Assembly: GCA_023426935.1 (NCBI GenBank)
Contig: JAEZBR010000042.1
Coordinates: 1 to 27,367 of the forward strand
DNA length: 27,367 nucleotides
Direction of reading: 5' to 3'
Source of the DNA: Bacillota bacterium
GTDB lineage: Bacteria > Bacillota_I > Bacilli_A > Erysipelotrichales > Erysipelotrichaceae
The notes below the pieces were generated by a model, which was not told the origin of the DNA, did no database searches, and saw only the letters and a program-made list of their open reading frames with translations. The stretch's first letter is position 1. Each line of letters begins with the position of its first letter. This document shows positions 7,949 to 15,616 of this stretch, piece by piece. The position numbers were made by a program, and so were the translations under genes.

Positions 7949-9379
7949 TTATTTCTCCTTACGTCCGTTGTTCTTAGCCTGTTGCTTAAGTTTTTTCTTA
8001 AGCTGTTCACGTTCTTTTTCTTTACGTTTGCGCTGACCTTCTTCCGGCTGGTAGGAGGTATCCGCTACGATGAAGCTGACCCCGTCATCCTGGTTCTTGG
8101 CTTCAATCTTATAACCGTAAGCTTCCGTAATCTTACTACAGATACTCAAGCCTAAGCCGAATTTTCCTTTATCACCCTTTTCGAAAGGTCTAAAGAGTTT
8201 CTTCATCTGTTCATCGGAAATAGTCGGCCCATCATTACTGACAATCAGGAAGCCCGGCCGTAATTCGACCCGAACCTGAGTGTTCGCATATCTTAAGGCG
8301 TTCTCGATTAAATTCTCAACTAAGATTCGCCAAGATTCTTCGTCTCCCCGAAAGACGGTTGGCTGTTCCCCGACTTTAATCTCGATACTGGGTCGAATCG
8401 CGCTAAGAGATAAACGTACGACTTCGACGATCTTATTCATATTTATGGAATTCATCTGCCGTTCGGAAGAACTAAGGAGGTAGTCTAAGCGGTTTAAAAC
8501 CAAAAGACTATGTACTTTATGATCGAGCCGATCCGCATTGTCGATGATGACATCGACGGATTTATCTAAGGTGTCATAAGGATAAATTCCGTCTTTGATA
8601 CTTTCCGCATAGGATTTTATGGTCGCAATCGGGGTCTTTAAGTCATGGGAAATATTATGGATCATTTCCTCCTTTACTTCATCCTGATGCGTTAATTCCG
8701 CCTGCATATCTTTAACCGCTTGGGCAACTTCACCGATCTCATCGCTGCGATTGATCTCAAGGGTGGCTGTTTGGTTTTTCCTAACCTTATCGATATAGTT
8801 TTTTATCTGATTTAAAGGATGAATCAAAGTCGTAACCCAGTAAATCATAAACAAGAAAACAATCGCCACTACAAATGCGGAGACATTGGATACTTTATTA
8901 AAGAGATTTTGGGCCAAGAGAGTTCCGGACGAATCTGACATTAACGAAAGAATCTTCGTATTGCCATAGATACTGGTTAACTCATAATAAACAATTTCGT
9001 TATTAATCATTAATGTTCCGGTATGATCCTTATCCGTTTTCGCGGTGACCATCTCATAGATTGTATATTGATTCTGTTGTTCCAAATAGCTTCCCAAATA
9101 CATCTGTGGCTTCCCGCTGACGAATATTTCGTGGGAAATATCCTCTAAAGGCCAATTAGTATTTTCTAAGTCCATCCATGATTGTTTATAGGAAGAAATA
9201 ACTTGTTGCTGGGAACGATCTAGAATCGTGTAATTTTCCTCTACAACCGTACTCTGAATATTTGAACGCAGGTAAACGAAAAAGAAGAACCCGAACATCA
9301 ATAATGATAGGGCAATAACCGAAACCAACTGTTGGGTCAATGACATCTGCCCCAACCAGTGTTGGAAACGCTTCGTCAT
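7949..9379 (-). CDS. Membrane sensor histidine kinase
   Basis: This 476-residue HAMP-type kinase has a membrane helix at about 15-37, an extracytoplasmic sensor region (38-162, about 125 residues, no family recognised), a second helix (165-186), HAMP, and a HisKA helix with phospho-acceptor H245 in HNISHDLKTPIATIKSY. The ATPase domain has the N-box NLIENALRYA (356-365), NDGP (382-385, a variant of the usual DNG), the F-box LFRPFEKG and GLGLSI (408-413). It ends with an extremely basic tail after residue 445, which is unusual. The ATG overlaps the response regulator stop (TAATG) without a good ribosome binding site of its own, so it should be translationally coupled. The partner is the adjacent OmpR-type regulator. 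The signal is not deducible. Confidence 0.95.
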   Translation of the reverse strand: MTKRFQHWLGQMSLTQQLVSVIALSLLMFGFFFFVYLRSNIQSTVVEENYTILDRSQQQVISSYKQSWMDLENTNWPLEDISHEIFVSGKPQMYLGSYLEQQNQYTIYEMVTAKTDKDHTGTLMINNEIVYYELTSIYGNTKILSLMSDSSGTLLAQNLFNKVSNVSAFVVAIVFLFMIYWVTTLIHPLNQIKNYIDKVRKNQTATLEINRSDEIGEVAQAVKDMQAELTHQDEVKEEMIHNISHDLKTPIATIKSYAESIKDGIYPYDTLDKSVDVIIDNADRLDHKVHSLLVLNRLDYLLSSSERQMNSINMNKIVEVVRLSLSAIRPSIEIKVGEQPTVFRGDEESWRILVENLIENALRYANTQVRVELRPGFLIVSNDGPTISDEQMKKLFRPFEKGDKGKFGLGLSICSKITEAYGYKIEAKNQDDGVSFIVADTSYQPEEGQRKRKEKEREQLKKKLKQQAKNNGRKEK

Positions 9380-10035
9380 TAATCCAACCGGTAGCCATAA
9401 CCATATATCGTATGGATATTCAGGTCAGGCATTTTCTTTCTTAATCTTCGTAAGGTATCATCGACAACTCGAGCCGAGCCGAAATAGTCGGAGCCCCAGA
9501 CTTGGGACAAGATTTGTTCCCGGGTATAAGGTTTTTCTTTATTCTTGATAAAGAATATCAATAGATCATATTCCAAGGTCGTGATCGGTAAAGATTCTCC
9601 GTTCGCGAATACTTTACGTTGGGTATCGTCGATCTCGTAACCGTTTACTTCAATCTTGATATCGTCCTTGTATATTCGTTTAATAAGGTTATTTACCCGC
9701 AGAACTAATTCCTTCATGCTGAAAGGTTTCGTAATATAATCGTCACTGCCTTTTTCCAAGCCGATGATCCGGTCGAATTCTTTGTCTCGGGCACTCATAA
9801 AAATAACCGGGACATCTTTCGTCCGGGAACGGATCGCTTCCAATAAATCGAACCCACTCTTATCGTCTAACATAATATCCAGCAGCCATAAATGCACATC
9901 ATCGTCGTTTACGTGAGCGGCTGCCTGGTCATAGGTAAAATATGACCTGGCCTCATATCCTTCTTTTTCTAAGTAGCTTTTTACTAATTCGTTTAGATCT
10001 TTCTCGTCTTCGACAATATCGATAACTTTTTTCAT
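9379..10035 (-). CDS. OmpR/PhoB-family response regulator
   Basis: The protein has an N-terminal receiver domain with acidic pocket E9-D10, phospho-acceptor D53 (LLDIMLDD), S81 (FMSARD) and K103 (YITKPF), followed by a winged-helix DNA-binding domain (about 125-218) with the typical LTTLEYDLL and REQILSQVWG segments. I chose the ATG at 10035 because AAGGAAG lies 7 bases before it; the in-frame GTG at 10041 has the site only 1 base away. It is the first gene of a unit continuing into the kinase, the HAD-TraB fusion and the membrane protein. A perfect inverted repeat overlaps its promoter and is a candidate operator, possibly for autoregulation. Confidence 0.96.
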   Translation of the reverse strand: MKKVIDIVEDEKDLNELVKSYLEKEGYEARSYFTYDQAAAHVNDDDVHLWLLDIMLDDKSGFDLLEAIRSRTKDVPVIFMSARDKEFDRIIGLEKGSDDYITKPFSMKELVLRVNNLIKRIYKDDIKIEVNGYEIDDTQRKVFANGESLPITTLEYDLLIFFIKNKEKPYTREQILSQVWGSDYFGSARVVDDTLRRLRKKMPDLNIHTIYGYGYRLD

Positions 10036-10055
10036 GGACACACTTCCTTATACCT

Positions 10056-10084
10056 ATTGTACTATAGCTTCCCATAATTGAGAA
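10056..10084 (-). promoter_or_regulatory. Promoter of the response regulator operon
   Basis: On the minus strand, a -35 TTCTCA (10079-10084) is separated by 17 bp from a -10 TACAAT (10056-10061). They match the sigma-A consensus at 4 and 5 of 6 positions. The -10 ends about 20 bases before the chosen start codon. A second possible -10 (TATAGT) overlaps. Confidence 0.5.
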
Positions 10085-10098
10085 ACAGATTATGGGAA
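10069..10098. promoter_or_regulatory. Perfect 10-bp inverted repeat, candidate operator
   Basis: Arms TTCCCATAAT (10069-10078) and ATTATGGGAA (10089-10098) match perfectly around a 10-base spacer, giving a 20-bp centre-to-centre spacing. The proximal arm lies between the -35 and -10 of the promoter above, and the spacer contains the -35. There is no T-tract on the minus strand, so it is not a normal terminator for pyrG, which ends at 10124. A dimeric regulator binding here would block or modulate the promoter. Confidence 0.55.
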
Positions 10099-10123
10099 TT
10101 TAGTCAGCGTCTGAAAGATGGTT

Positions 10124-11734
10124 TTAACCTTGTTTTCTTAACATATATTCTTTTACCTGTTCAATAAAGGCCTTGAATAACGGATGGGCGTTAGTCGGTC
10201 TACTCTTGAATTCGGGATGGAATTGGACACCGACATAGAACGGATGATCCGATAATTCAACTTCTTCAACCAAATGATTATCCGGAGAAGTACCGCCGAT
10301 CACTAAACCTTTTTCTTCGAACTGCGTTCTGAATTCATTATTGAACTCAAACCGATGACGATGCCGTTCATGAATCAACTCTTCTTTATAAGCCTGATAC
10401 ATCTTAGTATTCTTTTTTACCACGCAGGGATAGCTTCCTAACCGCATCGAAGCCCCTTTATCTTTGACTGCATGTTGTTCGGGCATTAAAGCAATTACCT
10501 TATGCGTGGAATTGGGATCGAACTCTTCTGAATTCGCGTCTTTATATCCTAATACATTTCTAGCGAATTCAATCGTTGCGATCTGCATTCCTAAACATAG
10601 TCCCAGATACGGAATTTTATGCGTCCTGGCATAGTTTGCGGCTAGGATCATTCCTTCGATTCCCCGATCCCCAAACCCTCCGGGTACGACGATTCCATCC
10701 ATATCTTTCAAGATATCGTCCACAGTATCCTTCGTAATCTTCTCCGATTCCAACCAATGAATCAAAACATGCGAACTAGTTTCATATCCACCATGTCGCA
10801 TCGCTTCCGCCACTGAAATATACGCATCATGTAACTTAATATATTTACCAACTAGTGCCACATGGACGGTATATTTACGATTGTAGATTTCTTCCAACAT
10901 TGCTTTCCATTCGGAATTGTCCGACTTTGGGGCTTCCAAGTGTAACTCCCGTAAAACGATATCGGAAAGATGACTCTTCTCTAACATCATCGGTGCTTCA
11001 TACAACTGTTCGACATTCGTATTCTCAATCACACAATCGCTCTTAACGTTGCAGAATAAAGCAATCTTATTACGAATGCTAGGTTCCAAAGGCTCGTCGA
11101 CTCTGGCCACGATGATATTGGGATTGATGCCCATCGCCTGCAATTCATGAACACTGTGTTGGGTCGGTTTCGACTTCTGTTCGCCGGAAGATTTGATATA
11201 AGGTACTAACGTAACATGCACGAACAAACAATTCTCAATCCCGATATCTAACGCAATCTGCCGAATCGCTTCAATAAAAGGCTGCGATTCCATATCCCCG
11301 ATTGTTCCCCCGATTTCAGTTATACAGATATCGGCACCGCTGGTCTTTCCCGCCATCAAAATAAAATCTTTAATCTCGTTAGTAATATGGGGAATAACCT
11401 GTACGGTCTGACCCAAATATTCACCAGCCCGTTCTTTGCGGATGACGTTCCAATAAACTTTACCGGTCGTTAAATTAGAATATTTATTCAGATTTATATC
11501 GATGAAACGTTCATAGTGACCTAAATCCAAATCGGTCTCCGCCCCATCTTCAGTAACGAAAACTTCACCATGCTGAAACGGTGACATTGTCCCCGGATCG
11601 ACATTGATATAGGGATCTAATTTTTGGGAAACGATCTTTAAGCCCCGATCCTTCAATAGTCTGCCAATACTGGCCGCCGTAATCCCTTTTCCTAAGCCTG
11701 ATACTACGCCACCAGTCACAAAGATATATTTCAT
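10124..11734 (-). CDS. pyrG: CTP synthase
   Basis: PyrG makes CTP from UTP, ATP and glutamine in the cytoplasm. The 536 residues match the family length. The synthetase domain begins with KYIFVTGGVVSGLGKG (P-loop-like SGLGKG, 12-17) and has QKLDPYINVDPGTMSP and EIGGTIGDMES. The class I glutamine amidotransferase domain has PGGFGDRG, nucleophile C380 (GLCLGMQ) and the catalytic HPE near the C-terminus (QFHPEF). The ATG follows an AGGAGG site. It stands alone between the beta-glucoside operon terminator and the two-component operon. The 5' leader is structured and could support CTP-responsive control, as in B. subtilis pyrG, though not by the identical start-site mechanism. Confidence 0.98.
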   Translation of the reverse strand: MKYIFVTGGVVSGLGKGITAASIGRLLKDRGLKIVSQKLDPYINVDPGTMSPFQHGEVFVTEDGAETDLDLGHYERFIDINLNKYSNLTTGKVYWNVIRKERAGEYLGQTVQVIPHITNEIKDFILMAGKTSGADICITEIGGTIGDMESQPFIEAIRQIALDIGIENCLFVHVTLVPYIKSSGEQKSKPTQHSVHELQAMGINPNIIVARVDEPLEPSIRNKIALFCNVKSDCVIENTNVEQLYEAPMMLEKSHLSDIVLRELHLEAPKSDNSEWKAMLEEIYNRKYTVHVALVGKYIKLHDAYISVAEAMRHGGYETSSHVLIHWLESEKITKDTVDDILKDMDGIVVPGGFGDRGIEGMILAANYARTHKIPYLGLCLGMQIATIEFARNVLGYKDANSEEFDPNSTHKVIALMPEQHAVKDKGASMRLGSYPCVVKKNTKMYQAYKEELIHERHRHRFEFNNEFRTQFEEKGLVIGGTSPDNHLVEEVELSDHPFYVGVQFHPEFKSRPTNAHPLFKAFIEQVKEYMLRKQG

Positions 11735-11739
11735 ATAGG

Positions 11740-11813
11740 TTTCCTCCTGCCCATAATAAAGGGCTTATCCGATCCAAAATCGCTCTGAAGCGTTTTTTTT
11801 CTCGGACAAGCCC
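11740..11813 (-). promoter_or_regulatory. Structured pyrG leader, attenuator-like
   Basis: The minus-strand leader contains GGGCTTGTCCGA (11802-11813) and TCGGATAAGCCC (11761-11772), which pair over 12 bp with one G-U wobble around a 29-base loop; TTTATTAT follows the stem. A small inner hairpin (CGCT-TCAG-AGCG, 11781-11792) sits in the loop. The 3' arm can alternatively pair through GCCC with the GGGC immediately before the ribosome binding site. The mutually exclusive pairings suggest control of transcription or translation. Confidence 0.5.
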
Positions 11814-11836
11814 GATATGACTTTTCCAATGGAAAA

Positions 11837-11866
11837 ATTATAACGCAGAAATTCTAACTGACGCAA
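11837..11866 (-). promoter_or_regulatory. pyrG promoter
   Basis: On the minus strand a perfect -10 TATAAT (11837-11842) is preceded, after 18 bp, by TTGCGT (11861-11866), which matches only the first half of the -35 consensus. The expected start point falls near 11829, in a small palindrome with arms TTTTCCA and TGGAAAA (11822-11836). That leaves a leader of about 95 bases before the pyrG ATG, long enough for the hairpins described. Confidence 0.55.
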
Positions 11867-11903
11867 GCGAAAATTTAATTATTTTTTATGGTCATGATTT
11901 CTT

Positions 11904-11931
11904 ACAAAAAGACGGCTGTGAAGCCGCCTTT
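11904..11931 (-). terminator. Intrinsic terminator of the beta-glucoside operon
   Basis: On the minus strand AAAGGCGGCT (11922-11931) pairs with AGCCGTCTTT (11908-11917) around the loop TCAC, a 10-bp stem with one G-U pair, followed by a T-tract. It begins 4 bases after the 6-phospho-beta-glucosidase stop codon. Confidence 0.85.
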
Positions 11932-11934
11932 AAT

Positions 11935-13395
11935 TTAATCTAGATCCTCGCCGTTTGAAGCGATGACTTTCTTATACCATTCGAAGGAATCTTTCTTATA
12001 GCGTTTTAAAGTTCCCTTACCGTCATTATCTTTATCGACATAAATATAACCGTAACGTTTCGCCATTTCACCGGTCGAAGCGGATACTAAGTCGATACAG
12101 CCCCAAGAAGTATACCCAATCAGATCGACGCCATCTTTAATGGCTTCTTTCATCGCTTGAATGTGACTCCTTAAGTAATCAATCCGGTATTGGTCATGAA
12201 CCTTGCCGTCAGACTCTAAGACATCTTTCGTTCCTAAACCATTCTCAACAACCATGACCGGAATCTCGTACCGGTTATATACTTCGTTAAGATACCATCT
12301 CAAACCGGTTGGGTCGATCTGCCAGCCCCAGTCGGAAGTCTTTAGGTAAGGATTCTTGACCCCGAACATCATGTTACCCTGCGTCTTCAATAATTCCGGA
12401 TCGGAAGAGATCGTCATCGACATATAGTAAGAGAACGAATAGAAATCGACCTTACCTTTCTTTAAAATCTCATCATCGCCCGCTTCTTTACTGATCGTAA
12501 TATGTTTCTCGGTGAAGAAACGATCGGCGAAAGCAGGATAAGCACCCCGGCATTGAACATCACCGCAGAGCCAATTACCCATCTGCATCCCCTTCTGAGC
12601 CATTAAGACATCGTTAGGATTGCAGGAATATGGATATGTAGCACCCCCGGCAATCATACAACCGACTTTATTGTTCGGATTAATTTCGTGGGCTAAGATA
12701 ACGGCTTTGGCCGAAGCGACGAATTGATTATGTAAAGCCGTGAACCTTCTGGAGATCTGTTCCGGTGTTTCTTTCCCCTTCATAATATCGAAGAAGGAAT
12801 CTTTGTCCGGTAACAACCCGCCAGCCATCATTCCGCCAGCTGGCATCATCGCTAAGATATTAATCTCATTGAAGGTTAACCAGTAATGAACATCATCCTT
12901 GAATTCGGTAAATAATGTTTTACAGTAATTTAAATAGAAGTCAATCAGTTTACGATTAGACCAACCACCATACTTCATCGCTAAAGCAAACGGTAATTCG
13001 TAGTGGGAAATCGTAACTAACGGTTCAATATGATTCCGCTTACAAGCCGCGAAAACCTTCTTGTAAAAATCGATCCCGGCTTGGTTCGGTTTATCTTCAT
13101 CACCCTGGGGATAAATACGGGTCCAGTTGATGGATAAACGGTATACTTTAAATCCCATTTCACCAAACAGATTTATATCTTCTTCATAGTGATGATACAT
13201 ATCGATTGATTCATGAGAAGGATAATAATGACTTGGGTCAATCTTCAGATCAAATCCTCGGGGTGTTTTAACATTACCGCCGGTCATATGATCCGCAGTA
13301 CTATCTAACTTACCATCAAGATTCCATCCGCCCTCACATTGGTTCGCCGCAGTTGCGCCGCCCCAGAGGAAATTCTTAGGAAATTTGTCTTGCAT
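11935..13395 (-). CDS. GH1 6-phospho-beta-glucosidase
   Basis: The enzyme hydrolyses beta-glucoside-6-phosphates (for example cellobiose-6-phosphate) imported by the neighbouring PTS, releasing glucose-6-phosphate. The 486 residues show the GH1 N-terminal signature FLWGGATAANQCEGG, the acid/base E177 in TFNEIN and the nucleophile E384 in VVENG. The phosphate-binding loop with S438/S440, K446 and Y448 (SASTGEMAKRYGY) separates 6-phospho enzymes from plain beta-glucosidases. It follows the IIC gene after 53 bases that contain an imperfect hairpin (13410-13433). It is close to BglA/AscB-type enzymes; which aryl or disaccharide phosphate it prefers cannot be read from sequence. Confidence 0.95.
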   Translation of the reverse strand: MQDKFPKNFLWGGATAANQCEGGWNLDGKLDSTADHMTGGNVKTPRGFDLKIDPSHYYPSHESIDMYHHYEEDINLFGEMGFKVYRLSINWTRIYPQGDEDKPNQAGIDFYKKVFAACKRNHIEPLVTISHYELPFALAMKYGGWSNRKLIDFYLNYCKTLFTEFKDDVHYWLTFNEINILAMMPAGGMMAGGLLPDKDSFFDIMKGKETPEQISRRFTALHNQFVASAKAVILAHEINPNNKVGCMIAGGATYPYSCNPNDVLMAQKGMQMGNWLCGDVQCRGAYPAFADRFFTEKHITISKEAGDDEILKKGKVDFYSFSYYMSMTISSDPELLKTQGNMMFGVKNPYLKTSDWGWQIDPTGLRWYLNEVYNRYEIPVMVVENGLGTKDVLESDGKVHDQYRIDYLRSHIQAMKEAIKDGVDLIGYTSWGCIDLVSASTGEMAKRYGYIYVDKDNDGKGTLKRYKKDSFEWYKKVIASNGEDLD

Positions 13396-13409
13396 ATAAA
13401 CCTTTCTAA

Positions 13410-13433
13410 GGGGTCATATGTTGCTATGGCCCC
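13410..13433 (-). other. Imperfect intergenic hairpin between PTS IIC and the glucosidase
   Basis: On the minus strand GGGGCCAT (13426-13433) pairs with ATGACCCC (13410-13417) with one C-A mismatch and an 8-base loop. No T-run follows. The AAAGG ribosome binding site of the glucosidase is just downstream. It may stabilise or process the mRNA, or partly terminate it. Confidence 0.35.
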
Positions 13434-13448
13434 TGGATTAAACAATAA

Positions 13449-14798
13449 TTAAGCTTTCTTTGCTTCTAACTTCTTATTCTCTTCTGCTTCTTCGGCTTTT
13501 TCTTTCGCAATTAATTGTTTTTCATAAACCTTGAAGAAAGGCAGGAAAATCAGATAAGAAACGATGATCATCAGATATGGGAATACTGCATTAGTCCAAC
13601 TTAAGGATCCGAAGAATTCACCAACACCCATTGGGAGTAAACCACCCATCATAACGAAAGCCGGCTGTAGGATACCTGTTGCATAACCGAGCCAACCTAA
13701 TAACATAACGACGATTGGCGTTAAGATATACGGAATAGCCATAATCGGGTTATACATAATCGGAACACCGAAAGTAATCGGCTCATTAATTCCGAAGAAG
13801 CCCGGGATAATAGCGGCTTTACCGACGGCATTCAACTGCTTAGATTTCGATCTAGCACACAGGAAGGCTAAACCCATCGTATTTCCCGTGCCACCGCAGC
13901 AAGCAATCATTCCGAATAACAGAATCGGTTGGAACGGAACCTGAGAAGGATCCAAAGTGGTCTGATAAATCGTAGCATTCTGGGTCACAACGGTAATCAT
14001 AACCGCAGAAACGGCGATATAAGCAACCATGGTTCCATGAATTCCGAAGCACCATAGTAAGCAAGCAAACAATGCTAGGATTAACATTCCCGGAACGGAA
14101 TTGAAGACTGCCTGTAACGGAATTGAGAGAACATAAGTGATTAATAACGGTAAAGACATCATACCGCCAGTCAAAATACTTAAACCGGAAGCGATAGCTT
14201 GGAAAATAATAACATTGAACAATAACGGCAAGATGGAGGAGAAGCCTTCCGATAAGAACGGTGGAACAACATCCGGCATCTTGATTTCGATATGATGCTT
14301 ATAGCAGAAACTGGTAATAGAAACCGAAACTAGCCCGATGACAATAGCGACGAATAAGCCTGTGCCGCCCATGTAAGTCATATCCAAGGCCGTAAGCGAA
14401 CTGCCGGAGGCTAGAGAATATGTCGTAGCCGGCGCCGCAACGATGAAGAAGCTTACTAAAGCGGTAATGCAAGAAGCCGTAGGATGTTTCAACTTCTTAG
14501 CTTTAGCATAGTTATAAGATAAGAATAACAAGAACCAAACAGATAACATATTGAAGGTTAGTTGATAAGGCGCATACAGAATGTTATAAATCGTACTGCC
14601 TTGAGTCCACCAGCCAAACAATACCGGTACGGAAGCGACGATTGTTGAGATCGCGCCAACCATAATAACGGCCATACACTCCATAAGCGCTGCCTGAATT
14701 GAAGCGAAGGATGGCATTGCGCCAAGCTTTTCTCCAAAGTGTTGTAAGCCCTTCATGAACTTACTGTCGAAAAACGACTTCTTCTGCTTTTCTTCCAT
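13449..14798 (-). CDS. PTS cellobiose/beta-glucoside transporter subunit IIC
   Basis: This is the membrane permease of a Lac-family (lactose/cellobiose/diacetylchitobiose) phosphotransferase system. The 449 residues contain about ten hydrophobic segments, the conserved FGIHG (251-255) and the family signature GINEPITFGVPIMYNP (336-351) with the key NEP motif. It ends with a Lys/Glu-rich tail. The ATG has an AAGGAGG site. It follows IIB by 26 bases and precedes the 6-phospho-beta-glucosidase, so the likely substrate is cellobiose or another short beta-glucoside. Chitobiose is the main alternative. Confidence 0.94.
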   Translation of the reverse strand: MEEKQKKSFFDSKFMKGLQHFGEKLGAMPSFASIQAALMECMAVIMVGAISTIVASVPVLFGWWTQGSTIYNILYAPYQLTFNMLSVWFLLFLSYNYAKAKKLKHPTASCITALVSFFIVAAPATTYSLASGSSLTALDMTYMGGTGLFVAIVIGLVSVSITSFCYKHHIEIKMPDVVPPFLSEGFSSILPLLFNVIIFQAIASGLSILTGGMMSLPLLITYVLSIPLQAVFNSVPGMLILALFACLLWCFGIHGTMVAYIAVSAVMITVVTQNATIYQTTLDPSQVPFQPILLFGMIACCGGTGNTMGLAFLCARSKSKQLNAVGKAAIIPGFFGINEPITFGVPIMYNPIMAIPYILTPIVVMLLGWLGYATGILQPAFVMMGGLLPMGVGEFFGSLSWTNAVFPYLMIIVSYLIFLPFFKVYEKQLIAKEKAEEAEENKKLEAKKA

Positions 14799-14824
14799 GT
14801 TTCCTCCTTCGGTGTTTTACCGAG

Positions 14825-15121
14825 TTATTTGCCCAATAATTGATGGGCTTGTTTCATAATATTTTCGACATTGCCAATACCGTAATCCACTGGTGCTATA
14901 CTGCCGGTAGGCTTACCTGTTGTTTTCGCGACTTCATCTACCCGATATGAAGCCTGGGGGCCTACTAACAAGACATCGTAGTTTGGAGCATCTTCCGCGT
15001 ATTCACTGATACTGGTGGCCTTAACTTCTAATTCGATATCATGTGCACTAGCGTATTTCTTCATCTTATTCATCAGAATCGATGTCGACATTCCGCCTTG
15101 GCAGATTAATAACAGTTTCAT
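14825..15121 (-). CDS. PTS cellobiose-type subunit IIB
   Basis: The 98-residue protein begins MKLLLICQGGMSTS, with the phosphorylated cysteine C7 in the normal P-loop, and has the typical IIB pattern up to the LLVGPQASYR strand. It accepts phosphate from IIA and passes it to sugar bound in IIC. The frame is open further upstream to 15175, but the ATG at 15121 has AAGGAGGTGAG immediately before it and gives the family's usual N-terminus. The stop of IIA lies one base before this ATG, and the ribosome binding site is part of the last IIA codons, so the two are coupled. Confidence 0.95.
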   Translation of the reverse strand: MKLLLICQGGMSTSILMNKMKKYASAHDIELEVKATSISEYAEDAPNYDVLLVGPQASYRVDEVAKTTGKPTGSIAPVDYGIGNVENIMKQAHQLLGK

Positions 15122-15122
15122 T

Positions 15123-15461
15123 TTACTCACCTCCTTTTTCCTCATAGTTTGTTTGATATAAAATGACCAGTTCATTAATCAGTTCATGAGCTAACTGGGA
15201 ACACATTACATGATCCTGTGCATGTGCCAAGAGAACATTCTCTTCAATCTTTTCCCCATTAGCGAATCTGGTTAATAATTCGAACTGAACCTTATGAGCC
15301 GTATTCCCCGCCGTACTAGCCTCATCTAGCAACTGTTTTGCCTTAACAAAGTCATTCTTCTTGGCAGCCTGTAAAGCTTCGAACGCTTTCGAACGTTCCT
15401 GACCGGCATTCGCAATGATTTGCATTGCGGTCTCTTCTAAATTAAATTCTTTCTCTTCCAT
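15123..15461 (-). CDS. PTS lactose/cellobiose-type subunit IIA
   Basis: This 112-residue helical protein has the family signature LLAHAQDHVM; H80 is the expected phosphorylation site and H84 the second conserved histidine. It carries phosphate from HPr to IIB. The helical repeats AMQIIANAGQERSKAFEAL and AHKVQFELL are standard for the trimeric IIA family. The ATG follows AAGGAG. It is the first PTS gene, 155 bases after the regulator gene, and the order IIA-IIB-IIC-glucosidase makes one operon. IIA-P level probably also feeds back on the PRD-type regulator. Confidence 0.95.
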   Translation of the reverse strand: MEEKEFNLEETAMQIIANAGQERSKAFEALQAAKKNDFVKAKQLLDEASTAGNTAHKVQFELLTRFANGEKIEENVLLAHAQDHVMCSQLAHELINELVILYQTNYEEKGGE

Positions 15462-15616
15462 CGTTTTTCTCCTTGTTCCTACTTAGTTAGGTTATTGATC
15501 AGATATTTTCTGATAACTGGAATCCACCTTTCTAGGCAGCCAGTTCTTGTCAGGGGTAACATCCTTCAGGTATAGCTTTCGCTAATCAGCGTTCTGCGAT
15601 AATTTGTGTCTTCCGG
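15462..15616 (-). other. Intergenic leader between the regulator and the PTS operon
   Basis: These 155 bases hold two short inverted repeats: CGCT/AGCG with a 4-base loop (15580-15591), and ATCAGA/TCTGAT with a 5-base loop (15498-15514). I found no T-run that would make a terminator after the regulator and no GG-N10-GC that would make a sigma-54 promoter. A CTGACA hexamer resembles a -35, but nothing like a -10 lies at the right distance. The PTS genes may be read from the regulator promoter, or from an activator-dependent promoter with poor consensus. Confidence 0.4.

Noticed and set aside
11776..11801. Plus-strand hairpin (CGCT/AGCG) followed by eight Ts that looks like an intrinsic terminator
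   Set aside because: No plus-strand gene lies upstream, and the 4-bp stem is better explained as the inner part of the pyrG leader fold on the minus strand.
11802..11813. GGGC as a B. subtilis-like reiterative start site of pyrG
   Set aside because: The only good -10 (11837-11842) places the start about 16 to 18 bases upstream of GGGC, so this mechanism is not supported without a mapped 5' end.
15122..15175. Longer N-terminus of PTS IIB
   Set aside because: It overlaps the end of IIA and removes the normal MKLLLICQGG start; the internal ATG has a perfect ribosome binding site.
15462..15616. Search for a sigma-54 (-24/-12) promoter before the PTS genes
   Set aside because: No GG followed after ten bases by GC was found on the minus strand in this region, which fits the missing GAFTGA in the regulator.
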